Assembly: GCA_049970095.1 (NCBI GenBank)
Contig: JBMFNP010000050.1
Location: 1-12,735, forward strand
Direction of reading: 5' to 3'
Origin: SKW197 sp049970095
GTDB taxonomy: Archaea > Thermoplasmatota > Thermoplasmata > Lutacidiplasmatales > SKW197
Length of the DNA: 12,735 bases
In this document: positions 12,644 to 12,735 of the stretch, one piece after another
Numbering within the stretch: the stretch's first letter is position 1
Layout: each line of letters opens with the position of its first letter
The notes under the pieces: model-generated
Told to the model about the DNA's origin: nothing
Databases searched by the model: none
The model's input: only the letters and a program-made list of their open reading frames with translations
Program-made: the position numbers and the translations under genes

Positions 12644-12735
12644 ATGAGTCAGAAGGGCAACTTAAACTGGCGAAAGAATGATAGTGCCCTAGTGGAGCAG
12701 GGTGTAGCCATTGTAAAGGGACTACAACCGTTCCT
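12644..12735 (+). CDS. Start of an unrecognised gene, cut by the right edge
   Basis: An open frame from ATG gives 30 codons (MSQKGNLNWRKNDSALVEQG, then AIVKGLQPF at the end) with no stop before the window ends. The TATA box at ideal spacing supports a real leaderless gene. I do not recognise the protein; the visible part is hydrophilic, with no signal peptide or motif. It is divergent from infB. Confidence 0.55.
   Translation, partial: MSQKGNLNWRKNDSALVEQGVAIVKGLQPF

Noticed and set aside
1..12735. CRISPR arrays, insertion sequences, inteins, rRNA genes
   Set aside because: No spaced direct repeats, transposase frames, terminal inverted repeats, intein splice motifs in the infB GTPase, or rRNA-like sequence were seen.

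Overview
The window looks archaeal, most likely euryarchaeal. Evidence: an archaeal/eukaryal-type initiation factor aIF5B, an XPD-type Fe-S helicase, A/T-rich TATA boxes lying 24-31 bases upstream of several start codons (leaderless transcripts), GGTGA/GAGG Shine-Dalgarno sites at operon-internal genes, and an archaeal-type tRNA-Glu 5' half. A Thermoplasmatota-like origin is my guess and is not proven by anything here.

Layout. (1) Positions 1-136, minus strand: 5' half of a tRNA-Glu(UUC) with its own TATA box. The matching 3' half does not appear in the 95 bases that follow, so the gene either has a long intron that runs off the left edge, or is split or broken. (2) 325-1917, plus: IscS/NifS cysteine desulfurase and IscU/NifU-type scaffold, an Fe-S assembly pair with abutting stop and start codons. 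(3) 1984-3071, plus: a two-CBS-domain protein and PdxT, the glutaminase subunit of PLP synthase. (4) 7364-3068, minus: a tightly packed six-gene operon encoding a coiled-coil protein, an SPFH (YdjI-like) protein with three C-terminal zinc ribbons, three related zinc-ribbon proteins (two with membrane anchors), and HypC as the last gene. (5) 7460-8854, plus, divergent from that operon: a secreted, C-terminally anchored C39-like cysteine peptidase with Ig-like repeats. (6) 12549-8851, minus: aIF5B followed by an XPD/Rad3-family helicase carrying an unusual N-terminal zinc ribbon. (7) 12644-end, plus: the first 30 codons of an unrecognised gene, divergent from aIF5B.

How the parts fit. IscS/IscU could supply the Fe-S cluster of the XPD-like helicase and PLP is the cofactor of IscS, but these are cell-wide links, not evidence of one pathway. 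The most interesting block is the SPFH/zinc-ribbon/coiled-coil operon. It resembles in composition the bacterial ydjFGHI (PspA-associated) membrane-stress locus, yet it is archaeal, has three zinc-ribbon paralogues and ends in a translationally coupled hypC with no other hydrogenase gene in view. Both convergent gene junctions overlap by four bases at their stop codons, leaving no intergenic terminator space.
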